DNA from: Eleginops maclovinus
Lineage: Eukaryota > Chordata > Actinopteri > Perciformes > Eleginopidae
Reading direction: 5' to 3'
Length of the DNA: 64,000 nt
Assembly (NCBI RefSeq): GCF_036324505.1
Contig: NC_086370.1
Location: 3,219,453 to 3,283,452 of the forward strand
Part shown: positions 51,500 to 64,000 of the stretch, in pieces
Layout of the letters: the number at the start of each line of letters is the position of its first letter
Numbering within the stretch: position 1 is the stretch's first letter
Made by a program: the position numbers and the translations under genes
Notes under the pieces: generated by a model
The model's database searches: none
Told to the model about the DNA's origin: nothing
The model's input: the letters and a program-made list of their open reading frames with translations, nothing else

Positions 51500-54270
51500 G
51501 ATCTATGAAAGAATCCTCAACTATTCCATGAAGTAGTTGGGCTTTAGAAAACATAAAATAAAGGGTAAGGAGGAACTGATCATCAAACAGAACATATTGG
51601 AAGGATGAGGAATGGAGGAAGAGCTGCTCTTCCTGGATGAAGGAGAAACAACTGAGAACAAAGACCACGTTTGACCTGAAGGTGGCGCCAGAGGAGAGAC
51701 CGTGTTTCATGACTTCTCTTTAACGTCATTATTTTAGCCGGTGTTCACAGTCTAATCTCTGCTTGCCAACATTTGAAATATACATAAAGTTACATTTAAA
51801 CGGATACAAACTGTTGTGGGGAAAGAATATATATATGTTTTTGCTTCCACATCAGCGTTTAGTGAGAGTAAAGGGGTTCAGGAGTGTTTAACTGACACAT
51901 ACCATAATATTAAAGAATCAGGCAGGAGGAGTTTTCACCATCCTACACACACCTGTTCATCCCACACATGTTTACACACCCTTCAGCTTCAGTGACAGCA
52001 GCACGACTGAGCAGCAGGTGAGAATTAAACCCATATTGGATGTTAAGAGTTACAGAACAATAGTAAATGAATCCGTCTTACTGTGTGTAGCAGGAACACA
52101 CACATTGTGGAACCTGTACCTGGGTGTTCCACATGTTCTGTGTTTCCTTTACAGCACTGATTTTAAAAGACAGAGTAGAAATGGAGATAGCAGAGTCAGC
52201 GCTAAAGAGCTGAGGTATATGTTGTAGCGATGTTTGTGAAGATGATGAAGACGTCTCCGGAGACACCAGCTTGTATATAATAAGGTGTATTACAACAGCA
52301 CCAAGACGGGCAATACGAGGTTCCCAGAGCCAATTGTGGAAGTCCCCCCGAACTGTCGTTGTGCATACAATTTATAGAAGCAAGTGTGTGTGCGTGTCCA
52401 AAGTGTGTGTGCTCACAGGAGGTAACCAATGACAATGTATGCCTCACTAAACGACATGTGTCGTTCATAGGGGCCCCCTAACGTAAACAACCTCAGATTG
52501 CCCACCATATGGACCCTGAACAACATCTTCCCTGCACTCTCTATGACCTCAGAGAGTAACTAACTGATCAGATTTAATACACCACCGAGCCTCAGCTCAT
52601 TTCCACAGGTTCATTCAGAGAGAGCTCATATGTTCAGAGACAAACACTGTCGTGGAACTGAGGCCCTAGAAGTGGAGAAACCCCTCCCAGAGATCAAAGT
52701 ACACCTGGGTCTTTTTCAGTACATTAAGAAGTCTTGTTTAAAAATATTTGACAAAGTAAATAGTTACTAAGTTATTACTTTCTTATTTAAAGGGGGCCTT
52801 GTCTGCCTTATCACATGTATATGAAATGGAATAGAGATCAGAAGGTCACCAAATTGGGATTAGATGATCACAGAGGCAAAGCATTCAATAAAGGAAAGCT
52901 TTGATCTTAACTTTTACCTTTTGTGTAATATATACACTTAAACACACAGATTCTAGCAGGAATTGGAAAAAGAAATCCCATCGTAAAATGGTGTTTATTC
53001 TGAATTATAGAGCGACACCCTCCAAGTGTTGGTGCTTTCCTTTTTCTGCCCCTTTAAGATGAACCCTTATTATTTCCTGTCAGAGCAACAACAACAACAG
53101 GAGTGAAACAAAGCATAGAACTTATTGAAATGATTTGTGGACATTTTGTCGAATGAACTGAATGACATTTGCAGCGACAACTGAATCATATGATCACGAA
53201 TAAGCCAAAACAATCTAACTACATCTTAGCTCCTTTTCATACCTGAGTTCAATAAGTTCATAAGACACAAACCATGGGGACAAATACAGTATATGTCCCA
53301 GCTATGTGCTTCACTTTTAAGTGTTCCCTGGAAACAGTTTTCTTTCTCTGTATGCAGCTATCAACATAGTGTTTCTTATTTGCTTGTGTTTTGTCTATTT
53401 GCATATGTTTTATTTACAGTGCATTGAGCTCTCAGGGCTACTAAGATACATTTCTTCAAAAGGTTCCACACCACCAGGTCTGCGTGACAGACGTTTCTGA
53501 ACCTGGAAGTTAAGTGTTCATGCCATATGTTGCATTATTTTTCCTGTAGGGGCCGGGAGCTGAAAGAGCTGCTTATAAATATTCCAAACTTAGAATATGG
53601 CTACTTCTTGAAACCTTAAAGGCACTTAAAGGCGGACATGTTTGGTTAAACCTCGGTTCATGATGTTAAGTCAGAGTAACTTGGCTTTTGCACACACAAT
53701 ACTTTTACAAGGACTCATGATTTCAAAGAGATTTGTAAGTTTGATTGACAGCAAAGTACATTTTCAAATCAGCATCGACAAACTCATACAGTATCTGCAG
53801 ACGGTGTGACCTACAATTAGTTTCAAGCACACAGTCTCTGGACCTGCATGGCTCCAATGCAGAGGTCTGACTTCTGTTCTGTTTGACCTTTGACCTCTGC
53901 CCATTGACACAGCCCAATTTGACTGCTAAGTTGGCCTTTCAGGGGCGGTATGTCCAAATCCTGCAGGACAGACATCCAGCTGCTCTCCATCTCACCCACA
54001 GAGGGACAGCACTCTCAATAGTCTGGAGTGTGAGGTGGTTTGATGAACATGCTCAGGCAGCAGAGAAGTTGCTACAGCAACAGAAGGCCAGCAGAAGAAG
54101 ATGTTGATTAGGGTCTCCTTTCATGTGTCTCCGAGGCTGTAAGGCCATGCTGGTACGGAGTGTTCTCTAGAAGCCCTGCTCTTGTCGTCCTCTGGACATC
54201 TCAATGTGCTTCAGATATCACTGTGTTCTTTTACAACCCAACATGATCATTCAGTCAGTCATTCAGTCAG
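51500..54270. other. Spacer between the candidate host gene and the Piezo gene
   Basis: No exon is recognised. The part nearest 54270 is presumably the Piezo 3' UTR; TTTATT at 53409-53414 (AATAAA on the minus strand) is one possible end. The segment 52212-52497 begins TGTTGTAG, has TATATAATAA inside and ends GTAAACA, vaguely like a solo long terminal repeat, but no target duplication was found. Confidence 0.35.
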
Positions 54271-57200
54271 TCAGTATCTGTCCTGCTCTCGACTGTACAT
54301 GTCCCTGGTCCATTTGATCATAGTCTCTGGAGATCGATACAGGAAGATCAGTTTGGAGTAAAGTTCCTCTTCCAGCTCCAGCTCTCCTGTCTCACGCACC
54401 TGGATCACACAGAAAACAGTTTGGTGAAGATGATATCAAAGAGAGGATCTTCCAGCGCACAGCATGGCAACAACAGAGTTGATTAAAGAAGAGTTTGAAA
54501 GTGTGTCCCGAATGTGTGTGTTAATGTGCATACACTGACCAGGAAGATGTCTGTGCAGAGTTTCAGGATGCGGTCCACACAGGGCAGCTCCTCAAACATG
54601 ATGGAGTGTGAGATCTCGCTGAAGAAGCCTCGCACAAATTTCCCAATGACTAAAACCACGGACACATACAGACCCATGATCCTGGAGGGAGGGGGAGAAA
54701 AAAAGGACATTTCATCCAAAGTGAAGACAGTGATTGTCAGATTACATATTTGTTCTCCGTTTACATCACAAGCAGATACAAATATCCAAGACTATGGAAG
54801 ATACTAAAAAGGTTATTTCAAACCCATGTTTCTATTTGTGATTGTGGATTCCTTACCCATATCCAGCCAGGAAACCCAGGCTGGGGGGGCTGACTTTGTC
54901 ATTGAAAATGACCATGGGTAGAACTCCACATGGGGAGGGGGCACAGTCTGCAATGGCAATGTCCCACCACTCCATGTTCCCATTAAGGGACCTGTCACTC
55001 TTCAGGGACAGTGTGATGTTCAGGAAACCGTCTTCAGTACCTACAGGACAACATGTCAGTGACAGAAGAAGAGTGTGAATAACACGTACTGTACTGCATT
55101 GTACTATAGTAACCTGTACTGTAATGTAGTATATTTTACTGCATTGTACTGTACTGTGCTGTAATGTAGTATACTTTACTGCATTGTACTGTACTGTACT
55201 GTAATGTAGAATACTGTACTGCATTGTACTATAGTAAACTGTACTATAATGTAGTATACTTTACTGCATTGTACTATAGTAAACTGTACTGTAATGTAGT
55301 ATACTTTACTGCATTGTACTGTAATGTAGTATACTTTACTGCATTGTACTGTAATGTAGTATACTTTACTGCACTGTACTATAGTAAACTGTACTGTAAT
55401 GTAGTATACTTTACTGCATTGTTCTATAGTAAACTGTACTGTAATGTAGTATACTTTACTGCATTGTACTGTACTGTACTGTAATGTAGTATACTTTACT
55501 GCATTGTACTGTACTGTACTGTAATGTAGCATACTTTACTGCACTGTACTATAGTGGAATGTACTGTACTGTAATGTAGTATACTTTACTGCATTGTACT
55601 GTGCTGTACTGTACTGTACTCTACTGTACTGTAATGTAGTATACTTTACTGCATTGTACTATAGTGGAATGTACTGTACTGTAATGTAGTATACTTTACT
55701 GCATTGTACTTTGCTGTACTGTAATGTAGTATACTTTACTGCATTGTACTGTACTGTACTGTAATGTAGCATACTTTACTGCACTGTACTGTACTGTACT
55801 GTACTGTACTGTACTGTACTGTAATGTAGTATACTCTACTGCACTGTACTACTGTACTGTACTGTACTCTACTGTACTGTAATGTAGTATACTTTACTGC
55901 ACTGTACTGTACTGTACTGTACTGTACTGTACTGTACTGTACTGTACTCTACTGTACTGTAATGTAGTGTACTTTACTGCATTGTACTTTGCTGTACTGT
56001 AATGTAGTATACTTTACTGTACTGTACTCTACTGTACTGTAATGTAGTGTACTTTACTGCATTGTACTTTGCTGTACTATAATGTAGTATACTTTACTGC
56101 ACTGTACTCTACTGTACTGTAATGTAGTATACTTTACTGCATTGTACTTTGCTGTACTGTAATGTGTTATAACCTCTGACCTTTATAAAGCTGAGAGACT
56201 GGTTTGGCCTCAGCTCCATTGGGGGCTCGGATGTAGTTAGGGAACATATTAGGAACATGCCTGGGGAAGAGGCAAGATACCGTCAGAAACATCTCCACTG
56301 TAACATTAACTAAAGCACAGGAGCTTCCTGTCAGACAGTAAACCTACACAGGCTCAGAGCGGTTGCCAACCAGCAGTGAGGCCAACTCTGCTCTGACTGG
56401 GTTCCCAGGTTCCAGGTCTATAGAGTGTTTGTCAAATGTGTGTTCCACTGTCCCTCCTTTACCGAGGTCCCTGTCAGAACCAGAGACATTCAGAGAGAAA
56501 GAGGGGTGAATAAAATCAGCCTTTAGAGACAGGAAGACACACTAAGACACTCCCAGAGAGAGGGGTGTGTTATTAGAGAGCAAAGGCTTCACCTCTGGAA
56601 AGTCCAGGCCAGACGTAGTGTTAGGTCCACTGGACTTCCAAGAAGTTCTTTAATGACTTCCTGTCTGCTGGGGGGGCTGATCCTCCACACGGATCCTGAA
56701 CTACCTTCAATCATGGCCGTCACAATATCGTCATAACTGTAGAGCGTGATGAACTGCATGGCCACCTACAAGCACACACACAAGATGATTCATTAAAAAC
56801 AGGTATACAGAAAAGCAGGACAAACACACACACGCCCGCCCGCCCGCCCACCCACCCACTGATCTGATAATTGTTTGTATTTACATAAATGCTCAAACAT
56901 CAGGAAAAACAGACAATAACAGTGCATACAGAAATGTCAATGAACGGAAATCTGTACGCACCGCATTGCCTCCAAATTTCTGGGTCAGCTGGTCATATTC
57001 AGCCTCTGTGAAGGGCTGGATGGACTGCTGCTGCACACTCATGGTGAACAGGGACTAGACATACATAGAGGAAAATAGAGGATTATGCAAATTGTATACA
57101 ATGTCAAGCTGTGTCATTTGCATTTCACATTCGCAACTTTATTCCATGTGCCTGTCTGTAGACTATAAAGAGTCATTGTAACTGGATTGATTTCCACCTG

Positions 57201-60200
57201 TGAATCTTTGCACACTGTAACCCTACTTCTATGAGCACTATGAGTGTTGACAGTATAGGATCTATTGGATTTCCCGCCTTCCTGGCAATTGTGCATGCCT
57301 ATTGATCAAAACAAGTACAGCCTAAAACATACGAACAGAATTAAATAACTGTGTCTACTTTAAACGCCAAGGTCTTCTCAAGGCCTCCAGCTTTAACACT
57401 GACTTTTTTATTTTCCTAATTATGTATGGAAATGCATCACATGCCAGTTTAAATCGCTTAGTAGAAGTAAATTCACTTATTGTGATGCTCACCAAGATAA
57501 ATTATAAAAGCATCAAAAAGTCTTGTCAAAAATAATCCCTGTATGCTGTCCATTGAACACACTGCAGACTATTTTATCAAATATAGAATGTATATGCAGC
57601 TGCTCTGCCACAGCTATAGCTTTAAAATAGTCATGTTTCTGCTGCAAAAAAAAAGAGACAGCAAAAAAATCTGCTATAAAAGTCCATTACCTCGTATCCT
57701 CCCAGCTTGACGGTCACTGTGACATCGATGGGGTGGTTGACCACACCCACCACTGATCTGACCAATGAAATGAAGAGTAGAGGAAACCAAATGATGCAGA
57801 TCAGAAAGAAGATGATGAGTCCACCCATGCCATATTTCACCATCTTCTTCTTCTTCTGTCCTTTGGGCTGTGGGTATTTCTGAGGGCAGAACATGTTGTA
57901 TAACGATCAGGCATTCTGTTAAATGACTAAGTGCCCTGCTTTCAGCTTCAAAAAAGAAAGTGATGTGGGAAATAAATTCATATTAATCAGTGATCACAGA
58001 CAGGTGTGACATAGTATGAAACAAGGTGGTTATTCCTAGAATAATGTGCTCATTATTTATTCCTTTTCTGGCTAGGTGAACAAATCCACATTTTGAAAAG
58101 CTGAACATCAAAAGTCCCGCCCTTCTACTTCCGACCCGTGGGACCTTATTTCGGAAAAAATATGTATGGTAGGCAAATCCCATTTGAATTGTGCCATGAA
58201 TTACACATATGATGTTTGTCAATTTAAAAGATAATTTTGCAAGTCAAGAAAAAAAGAATTGTCGTAAAACTGTGAAGTAACACTTATTTTTGTGAGAAAC
58301 CGCTCAATGAACTACATCTCTGGTCTCGCCCAATACACGTCACCAACACCAAAAGCGAAAGAACGAGCAAGACCCATTGTTGGTACGCCTACAACTTGGT
58401 GCAAAGCACACAGGCATCTTGTTAAAGTTATCTTCATATCTCTTATGTTTAGTGGAGGGAAAAAATGATGACATCAGTTCTGACATCACTTACGCGACTC
58501 TTGGATATGTAGTATTTCTAGTTGCGTGTTTTCATAGTCTTATATTTCAACAGTTTTACGACAAACTGTGATTTTCTTGGAAATTATTTTTAACACTGAC
58601 AAACATCAAATGTGTAATTCATGGCACAATTCAAAAGGGATCAAAAAACTACACTACATATTTTTTTCAGAAATAAGGTCCCATGCTGGTCCACCGGAAA
58701 GGGAGGGACTTAGGCTCTCTATTGGCCTGGTGCCATTTGATTCCATTAGAACAGGACACCCATGTTAATGTGATCAGTCATAGGAGCTTCAGTTGAAGTG
58801 AATGAGTCTTTATGTTGACAGCAGCTAGCGTGGCCAGTGTACTCCTGATAAACTACGGAATTATTGTTTGTGTACACTACTCATGCAAAAAGCATGTAAA
58901 CCCATGTTACGTTTTTAGCAATGAAAAATAATGTTGCACATATACTGTATACCACTTTAGTTTGGTGGGAGCTTTTGCCCTTTAATTTAGTTTCATTTAT
59001 GCAATCCTGAAAGTCATTTGATCTGCTCTCATATCACTTTCCTCATCTCTTCATACCTTCTCTGTCTCACGGCTGCATTTGATGATGAAGATGTTGGCAT
59101 AAATGTCCTCTACACACATCCAGTTTGACAGAGACAGAGTGGTGTCGGTCCAAACCCAGTCCATCACTGCTCGCAGCTCCACCAGAAACGGCACCAGACG
59201 AAACCTACACACACAAACACAACATCCATATCAGACTGTAAATACACTTCATGCTGATCCCTTATAACCCCCTCCCTTTCCATTGGGTCATCGTGTGTGT
59301 CAGGCAGCAGGTGGCTTTGTGTCCGTACCCTTGGAAGAGGAACAGGTTGAGGTGGTTGTATTTCTTGGTGAGGAAGTTGCCTAGGATACGAGTGGGGTAT
59401 CCGCAGCGGATCTGATACGCTGACAGGCCGAAGTAAATACACTTGACAAAGTACCAGAGCTGGGCCACAAAGTTCTGATTGAACTTCCTAAACAGAAACA
59501 AGGAGAAACAAAGAAAAAGAGAGCTTGTTAAATCCACTTGAACTCTGTGATTTAGTGACAAAGGAATACCATGAAGATCCAATAATACAATAAACACGTG
59601 AGTAATTTTCCTTCACCTTTCAGTGACAGCAGGCAGGATGAAGAACATCCACAGGTGGATCCCAAACACAAGGATCACCTGAAGGAAGGGAGAATGGAGA
59701 ATAGGAAGGGGATTAGGAAGAAGAAGAGGATATACTTTATTAATCCCCAACAGGTAAATTACTTCTCACTCAAATTACACACATTGGTTGATATACTTGA
59801 GCACCATGTGCAGGATAGGAGAGGGAGAGTGAAGGGGAAGCCAGTTCGCAAGTGCCAAGAGCAGCAGGGGTCTCAGTCAAGGGCACCGTAGCAGTGGCCC
59901 AGGAGGTGAACTGGCCCCTCTCCAGGTACCAGTCCACACACTGTATTTGGTCAGATCCCAAACCTAGTTAAATGTATATGCCAAGTTTTGATGAAATATA
60001 GGAATCATCAGCAGTTATGTAAGGGCATGGACAGGTGTGTTACTCTATGAGATGTGATACTGGCTGGTAGCGGACATGGCAGGATTTCAATGCAAATCTA
60101 TTCGCACGTTTACAGGTCAGAGCAGGCGCTTAACCAAATTAGGGCCAGGCTGAGAGCATTTCCACAGAACTGCTGGTCCAAATAACTTCATACACAGCAC

Positions 60201-61720
60201 TGCACTGCCTCGGGTCCTCAGCAACACACACACCAAGTGTGAAGTAGATCAGTGAAAGGGCGGAGGAGATAATCGAATCTCAGATACACACGTAAACACA
60301 CAGAGATGTCTATTATAATAGAGTGATGTTTTTACAAAGAGGAGCAAGGTAACTCTAGACATCTTGACAAATACTGCAGGCCTCGCTGGGCGTCCTTAAA
60401 AGTAACTGTCTTTCTAAGAAGTAATTGAACGACATGAATTTACAGATCAAAACTTTCAGGAACTAGATTTACAAAGGTTGGGGTAAATAATTGATACAGC
60501 ATAGTATGGCGATACTTAGCGTGGCGATATTGTATTGAAACACGGACGCCAAGTATCGATATTTTATTTTATAAACGATATTATTGTAAATCCAAATTAA
60601 AGTTTTTGGTAACATTTGCTTTTTCAATCCAGTAGATGGCCATGGATAAAGTCAGCTGAGAGGGAAATCAGAAATGCTCCATATCGCAATATATGGTATG
60701 GCAGTACTTAGCATATCGTAGAATCGCAATACTATCGCATCGCGGCTTCAGTATCGCGATAGTATCGTATCATTGGGACCCTGGGGATTCAGACCCCTAC
60801 TATTTACAAATAACGCTTAAATACAGGAATTAAAACCCACAATCCACCTCCTGATTCCTCAATGGAAGAACTTGGAACACAGAGATAAAAGCATGAATTG
60901 TAATATTCTGAAAAGCATGAAGTGAACCTGGAAGATGAGTTTTCCTAACACAGCCTTGCGCAGGTACAGCGCTCTGTCGATGATCATGGTGCTGAACTGG
61001 ATGAGCAGCATCACCAGGAAGGCCTCAGGAACCTGGTCCTCTGACAGGGTGGAGGCTATGTCGGCTGCTGCACTGTGTTTCTGAAGAGGGGGGACACAGA
61101 TATTTGTTGATACAAATATGGAATTTCACATAGTATTTTTTATATATAATATACAGTATGTATAGACTTTATGTTAACATGACTCCCCTGAAAGGGAAGC
61201 CTAACATCTCCATCCCTGCCCACCCATTTCTCACCCCAAAGGCCCAAAAGCCAAAGACGATGATGATGAAGTCGATGACATCAGTAAGGAACATGAGCGC
61301 ATAGACATCTGTGGCAGCCCGGTACTCAGCATGAAGGATCCCCCCGAAGAAGATCTGCGCCGGCCTGTACACACTCTGAATCCTGCCGAAGGAACACCAT
61401 GGCATCATTAAACACTGCACTACCGTCTTCATTCTTCATAGGAATGCAATTAAAATATTTGAATAAATCTGAACCAACATTAAAAACAATGAACTAGTTC
61501 ATATGAGTCGTTATCGGTTAAACTATGTTCTTAGATGGTGAGTGTGGTGACTCCTGTTATGGTGACATCTTATCCCCCGCTCACCCAGAGATGCAGACAT
61601 GTTTTATCTTGTGTCCCATAGCCAGCAGTTTCTGACTGGCTTCCTCTCTCCTCCTGCCTTTCTGCTTCCTCTTCTTCACTGGTTCCTCAGAGGGATCTGC
61701 ACTCTCAGCTGTGGCCTCCT
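54271..61720 (-). CDS. piezo1: Piezo-type mechanosensitive ion channel, C-terminal 14 exons (partial)
   Basis: Plasma-membrane trimeric cation channel opened by membrane tension. Exons in coding order: 61720-61585, 61382-61235, 61080-60928, 59678-59617, 59487-59329, 59204-59057, 57879-57691, 57054-56962, 56765-56593, 56470-56348, 56260-56181, 55040-54857, 54681-54540, 54399-54271 (stop TGA). Together 638 codons stay in frame. They encode the last blade helices ([15 protein letters not shown]), the anchor ([20 protein letters not shown]), the Lys-rich turn and outer helix ([12 protein letters not shown], then WFPLLF), the extracellular cap, the inner helix with [18 protein letters not shown] (pore lining), and the C-terminal domain with [12 protein letters not shown] and [21 protein letters not shown] and [11 protein letters not shown] favour Piezo1 over Piezo2, though [18 protein letters not shown] is Piezo2-like, so teleost paralogy is open. 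The rest lies beyond the right edge. Confidence 0.93.
55084..56165. repeat. Minisatellite filling a Piezo intron
   Basis: About 1.08 kb of roughly 25 degenerate copies of a 30- to 45-base unit built on GTACTGTAATGTAGTATACT and TTACTGCATT, with variable inserted GTACT pentamers. It occupies nearly all of the intron between the exons at 56181-56260 and 54857-55040. The long Tyr/Cys-Lys reading frames across it are repeat artefacts. Confidence 0.95.
58112..58711. mobile_element. MITE with about 160-190-bp inverted repeats in a Piezo intron
   Basis: The left arm from AAGTCCCGCCC through GGGACCTTATTTC, TTTGAATTGTGCCATGAATT and TTGTCGTAAAACTG is mirrored in the right arm ending GAGGGACTT, with about 80% agreement by eye. 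The centre is unique and non-coding. Confidence 0.8.
59722..59945. repeat. Interspersed repeat with TTTATTAATCCCCAA start
   Basis: Begins TATACTTTATTAATCCCCAA and contains GCCCAGGAGGTGAACTGG-type sequence. Related starts are at 63892-63920 (CTTTATTAATCCCCAAAGGG) and near 10133-10153. A common dispersed fish repeat; class not determined. Confidence 0.5.
60490..60785. repeat. Interspersed repeat rich in CGATA/TATCG motifs
   Basis: Many copies of GCGATA, ATCGCAATA and TATCGAT-like words on both strands (for example GGCGATACTTAGCGTGGCGA and ACTATCGCATCGCGG). Resembles an old dispersed repeat with inverted parts; edges approximate. Confidence 0.4.
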
Positions 61721-62198
61721 CTGAAACACAAAGAACCACAACCAAACAGAATTAGCACAAACAAAAAATAAAGTCCACATTTTTGAAACCCTTTTCAGGA
61801 ACCTTTGGCCCCTACATGCTATGGGACACAGCAGTAAAAGTGAAGAGATAAATACCCATTGAGTGGAGCCCCCAAACTGGCACATATACTGTCAAACTTT
61901 AAGGATGACCTTTCTTATTTGTGACAGCAGAAAAACCTGTGAATTTAAATAATACTTTTCCCTTCCCTCTCTTCATAGAGTATAAATTAAATGCATATTC
62001 CATGCGTTTTGGGTGGCTGTAAAGTGTTGTGTCTTGGAAAGTGCTTAGTGTTGTAGCACAGTTGTGACACGTTGAGGTGTGTTCTATTTCCATCTCTACA
62101 ATCAGTTGTGAAAATTCTTGCAGCCAACAATGACAACATGCATGTTAGCTGTCAGTGTTAGCTCCAGGAACCGATGAACGTGGCTTACATACATTTAC
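61721..62198. other. Piezo intron sequence, nothing recognised
   Basis: No further Piezo exon was recognised between 61721 and the window end, so the next upstream exon lies outside. This stretch has no coding or repeat signal I can support. Confidence 0.4.
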
Positions 62199-63075
62199 AA
62201 CCAGAGGTGGGAAGTAGTGGAGTACAAATAATTCGTAACAGTTCTTAACTACATTTTTCTGGTATCAGTACTTTACTCCACTACTTATTTTTACTTTTAC
62301 TTCTTACATTTTTAATGTAAATACCTGTACTTTCTACTTCTTACAGGCTCATCACTTTAGTTTTAATCTGTGGTTGGGGGGTGATCATTATTATTTAGAG
62401 TCATTGTGTGCCTAATGATTTTAACATGGTCCATTTATCCATCATTTCCTGGTCTTCTCTAAAGAAGAGGGAGCAATGAGAACTCAAGTCTATTCCCATC
62501 ATCCTCTGAACTGGAAGCAACCGCACCATTTCGCAGCTAGCAGAATAATGGCGGACGTAAGGGTAGAAGGGCAAGAGCCATAGAATGGGGAGGAACTTAG
62601 TGAAAATACAGAGAGCAGCGGAGATATTAATCCCCCCACCCATGGCCATACATGAGGGAGATGTTCGCTATTATCGGCGCACAAAACCATTCATGGCGAA
62701 TGCGATGCAAATTGTGTCGACCCAAAACCCAGGAACTTTAAGCTTTCATCCCTTTCCCCATGTTGGTTTTCTTTGCTTGTGTTCTAAATGACGGTTGTTC
62801 ACCGTTGAAACATTCATTAGCTAACAATGACATGATTACAATTTGTTATAGAAGGTCTTTGATGTTGTATTAAGGCAGGTCCATTTACCAGGTACTCTAT
62901 AAAACAGGTGGTAGTTATCTGTACTTTTTACTTGAGTACATTTCAAAGCCAATACTTCTTTACTTTTACTTGAGTAAAGAAGTTTAGTCAGTACTTCTAA
63001 TTTTACCAGTGTATTTTTAAACACGAGTATGTGTACTTTTACTTGAGTAAAGGATGTTTGTACTTTTGCCATCTT
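62199..63075. mobile_element. ACTTGAGTA family repeat, copy F, apparently interrupted
   Basis: The left part starts CAGAGGTGGGAAGTAGTGGA (62201) and a right part with TTTACTTGAGTACATTTCAA is at 62920-63065. The 500 bases between do not resemble the family and may be a separate insertion. Confidence 0.45.
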
Positions 63076-63458
63076 CATTTACAAAATAGCCACACATTTA
63101 GCAATCCGTGCAAAGGCCTGTCCTGGTAGAGACTTGTAGAACATCAAACAAGCAACGACATCGCAGGTTATGCAATCATGATCATTTTCATCATAGATGA
63201 TTTTCTGCAGGTTAACACTGATGTGCATCTACCAATGTCAGATGTAAGAGTTAATCAGTAAATAAATGAAATATGATATGTACATTTTTACGTGTTTATT
63301 TAGATTTGGTTGACATGTTAATGAAACAGGACTATTGTTGTTGATCGGCTATTATGTATTTATTGAGAGCTTGCACCTGGCAGGCCATTACTGTAGCTGT
63401 GTCCCAATTCATGGGCTGCCAGAGACCCATGGTTCCCTCAAGTGCTCTTTATGAACAG

Positions 63459-63686
63459 AGGTGTAAAGTAACTAAGTAGATTTACTCAAGTACTGGACTT
63501 AAGTACAATTTTGAGTGACTTATACTTTACTTGAGTATTTCCATTTTATACCACTTTGTTCTTCTACTTCACTACAATTCAGAGGTGAACGGTGTACTTT
63601 TACTTTTTACCTTCAGTTACTTTACAGATTTGGATTACACTCTGGTACTTAAGTTCACAATCTGCGTACTTCTCCCACCTCTGTTT
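63459..63686. mobile_element. ACTTGAGTA family repeat, copy G (both ends)
   Basis: A compact 228-bp copy: CAGAGGTGTAAAGTAACTAA at the left and TACTTCTCCCACCTCTG at the right, inverted. This copy best defines the family ends. Confidence 0.7.
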
Positions 63687-64000
63687 ATGAAGAAGGAACT
63701 TCCAAAGAGACTATGACCATATAAACAGTCCTGGGTAGAGACAAAAGGCTTTTCCAGAAATATTAAGTTATAAACTTATTTTCATGGCTATTGAGGATCT
63801 AAATGTTCAGCTTGTTACATTTAATCCAGTTTGTACAAAAAGTCATCTGAACACGTCTCAAGGCGAAACTGTTCCTATCTGCTTGAAGAAGAAGATCCTT
63901 TATTAATCCCCAAAGGGAATCTCAGTTTTTCACTAAAAAGCCACACAAGGCGCAGTGAATAGCTGGTCATCACGTAGAAGGGCAAATCATGATGAACATT

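Noticed and set aside
52212..52497. Solo long terminal repeat
   Set aside because: TG and CA ends and a TATA-like stretch exist, but no target duplication, partner repeat or primer site was found.
55176..55532. Tyr/Thr/Val-rich reading frames of 86-123 codons
   Set aside because: Translations of the intronic minisatellite; the only genuine coding part nearby is the Piezo exon 54857-55040.
55084..56165. Regular repeat considered as a CRISPR-like array
   Set aside because: No unique spacers, vertebrate context, and it lies within an intron; it is a minisatellite.

Overview
The window is vertebrate nuclear DNA, almost certainly from a ray-finned (teleost, probably percomorph) fish. The evidence is intron-rich genes encoding vertebrate-type proteins, long (CA)n microsatellites, many MITE-type repeats, a tRNA-derived SINE of the type seen in spiny-rayed fish, and several cut-and-paste DNA transposons with intact reading frames. 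There are no bacterial operons, rRNA genes or CRISPR arrays.

Layout. (1) 151-2206, plus strand: the last three coding exons of propionyl-CoA carboxylase alpha (pcca), including the biotin attachment site. (2) 5917-25547, minus strand: a complete 17-exon tm9sf2 (640 aa, frame closed across every junction). Its introns hold a SINE, MITEs, microsatellites and a 1.2-kb hAT element with a perfect 8-bp target duplication. pcca and TM9SF2 also lie in the same chromosomal neighbourhood in human (13q32), which supports the calls. (3) 27615-32753: a complete two-gene DNA transposon of the ISL2EU/IS4EU type. It carries a SWIM zinc finger + YqaJ-like nuclease + PHD protein (611 aa, plus strand) facing a THAP + DDE transposase (502 aa, minus strand). 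(4) 33007-35013, plus strand: a TATA-driven two-exon gene for an unrecognised acidic, Tyr/Pro-rich protein (251 aa), starting just outside the transposon end. (5) 37580-51076: a PIF/Harbinger transposon with a Myb/SANT-like protein and a HARBI1-like transposase. Its right terminal repeat has been split by an 8.7-kb Mutator-like element (MULE) with a FLYWCH/MULE transposase gene. The MULE in turn contains a palindromic MITE that was itself hit by a further 549-bp element. The whole block sits six to seven bases inside what looks like the last exon of an unidentified plus-strand gene. (6) 54271-61720, minus strand: the last 14 coding exons (638 aa) of a Piezo mechanosensitive channel (piezo1-like), from the last blade/beam region through outer helix, cap, inner helix and C-terminal domain. 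Upstream exons lie beyond the right edge.

How the parts work together. The host genes are independent of each other (mitochondrial propionate metabolism, endomembrane nonaspanin, mechanosensitive channel). The transposons each pair a DDE transposase with an accessory DNA-binding or nuclease protein: THAP-DDE with SWIM-YqaJ-PHD, and DDE with Myb-like. In both the two genes converge tail to tail. The strongest second-look items are the intact ISL2EU-type element with promoter-like motifs inside its terminal repeats, and the four-level nested insertion whose history can be read from target duplications.
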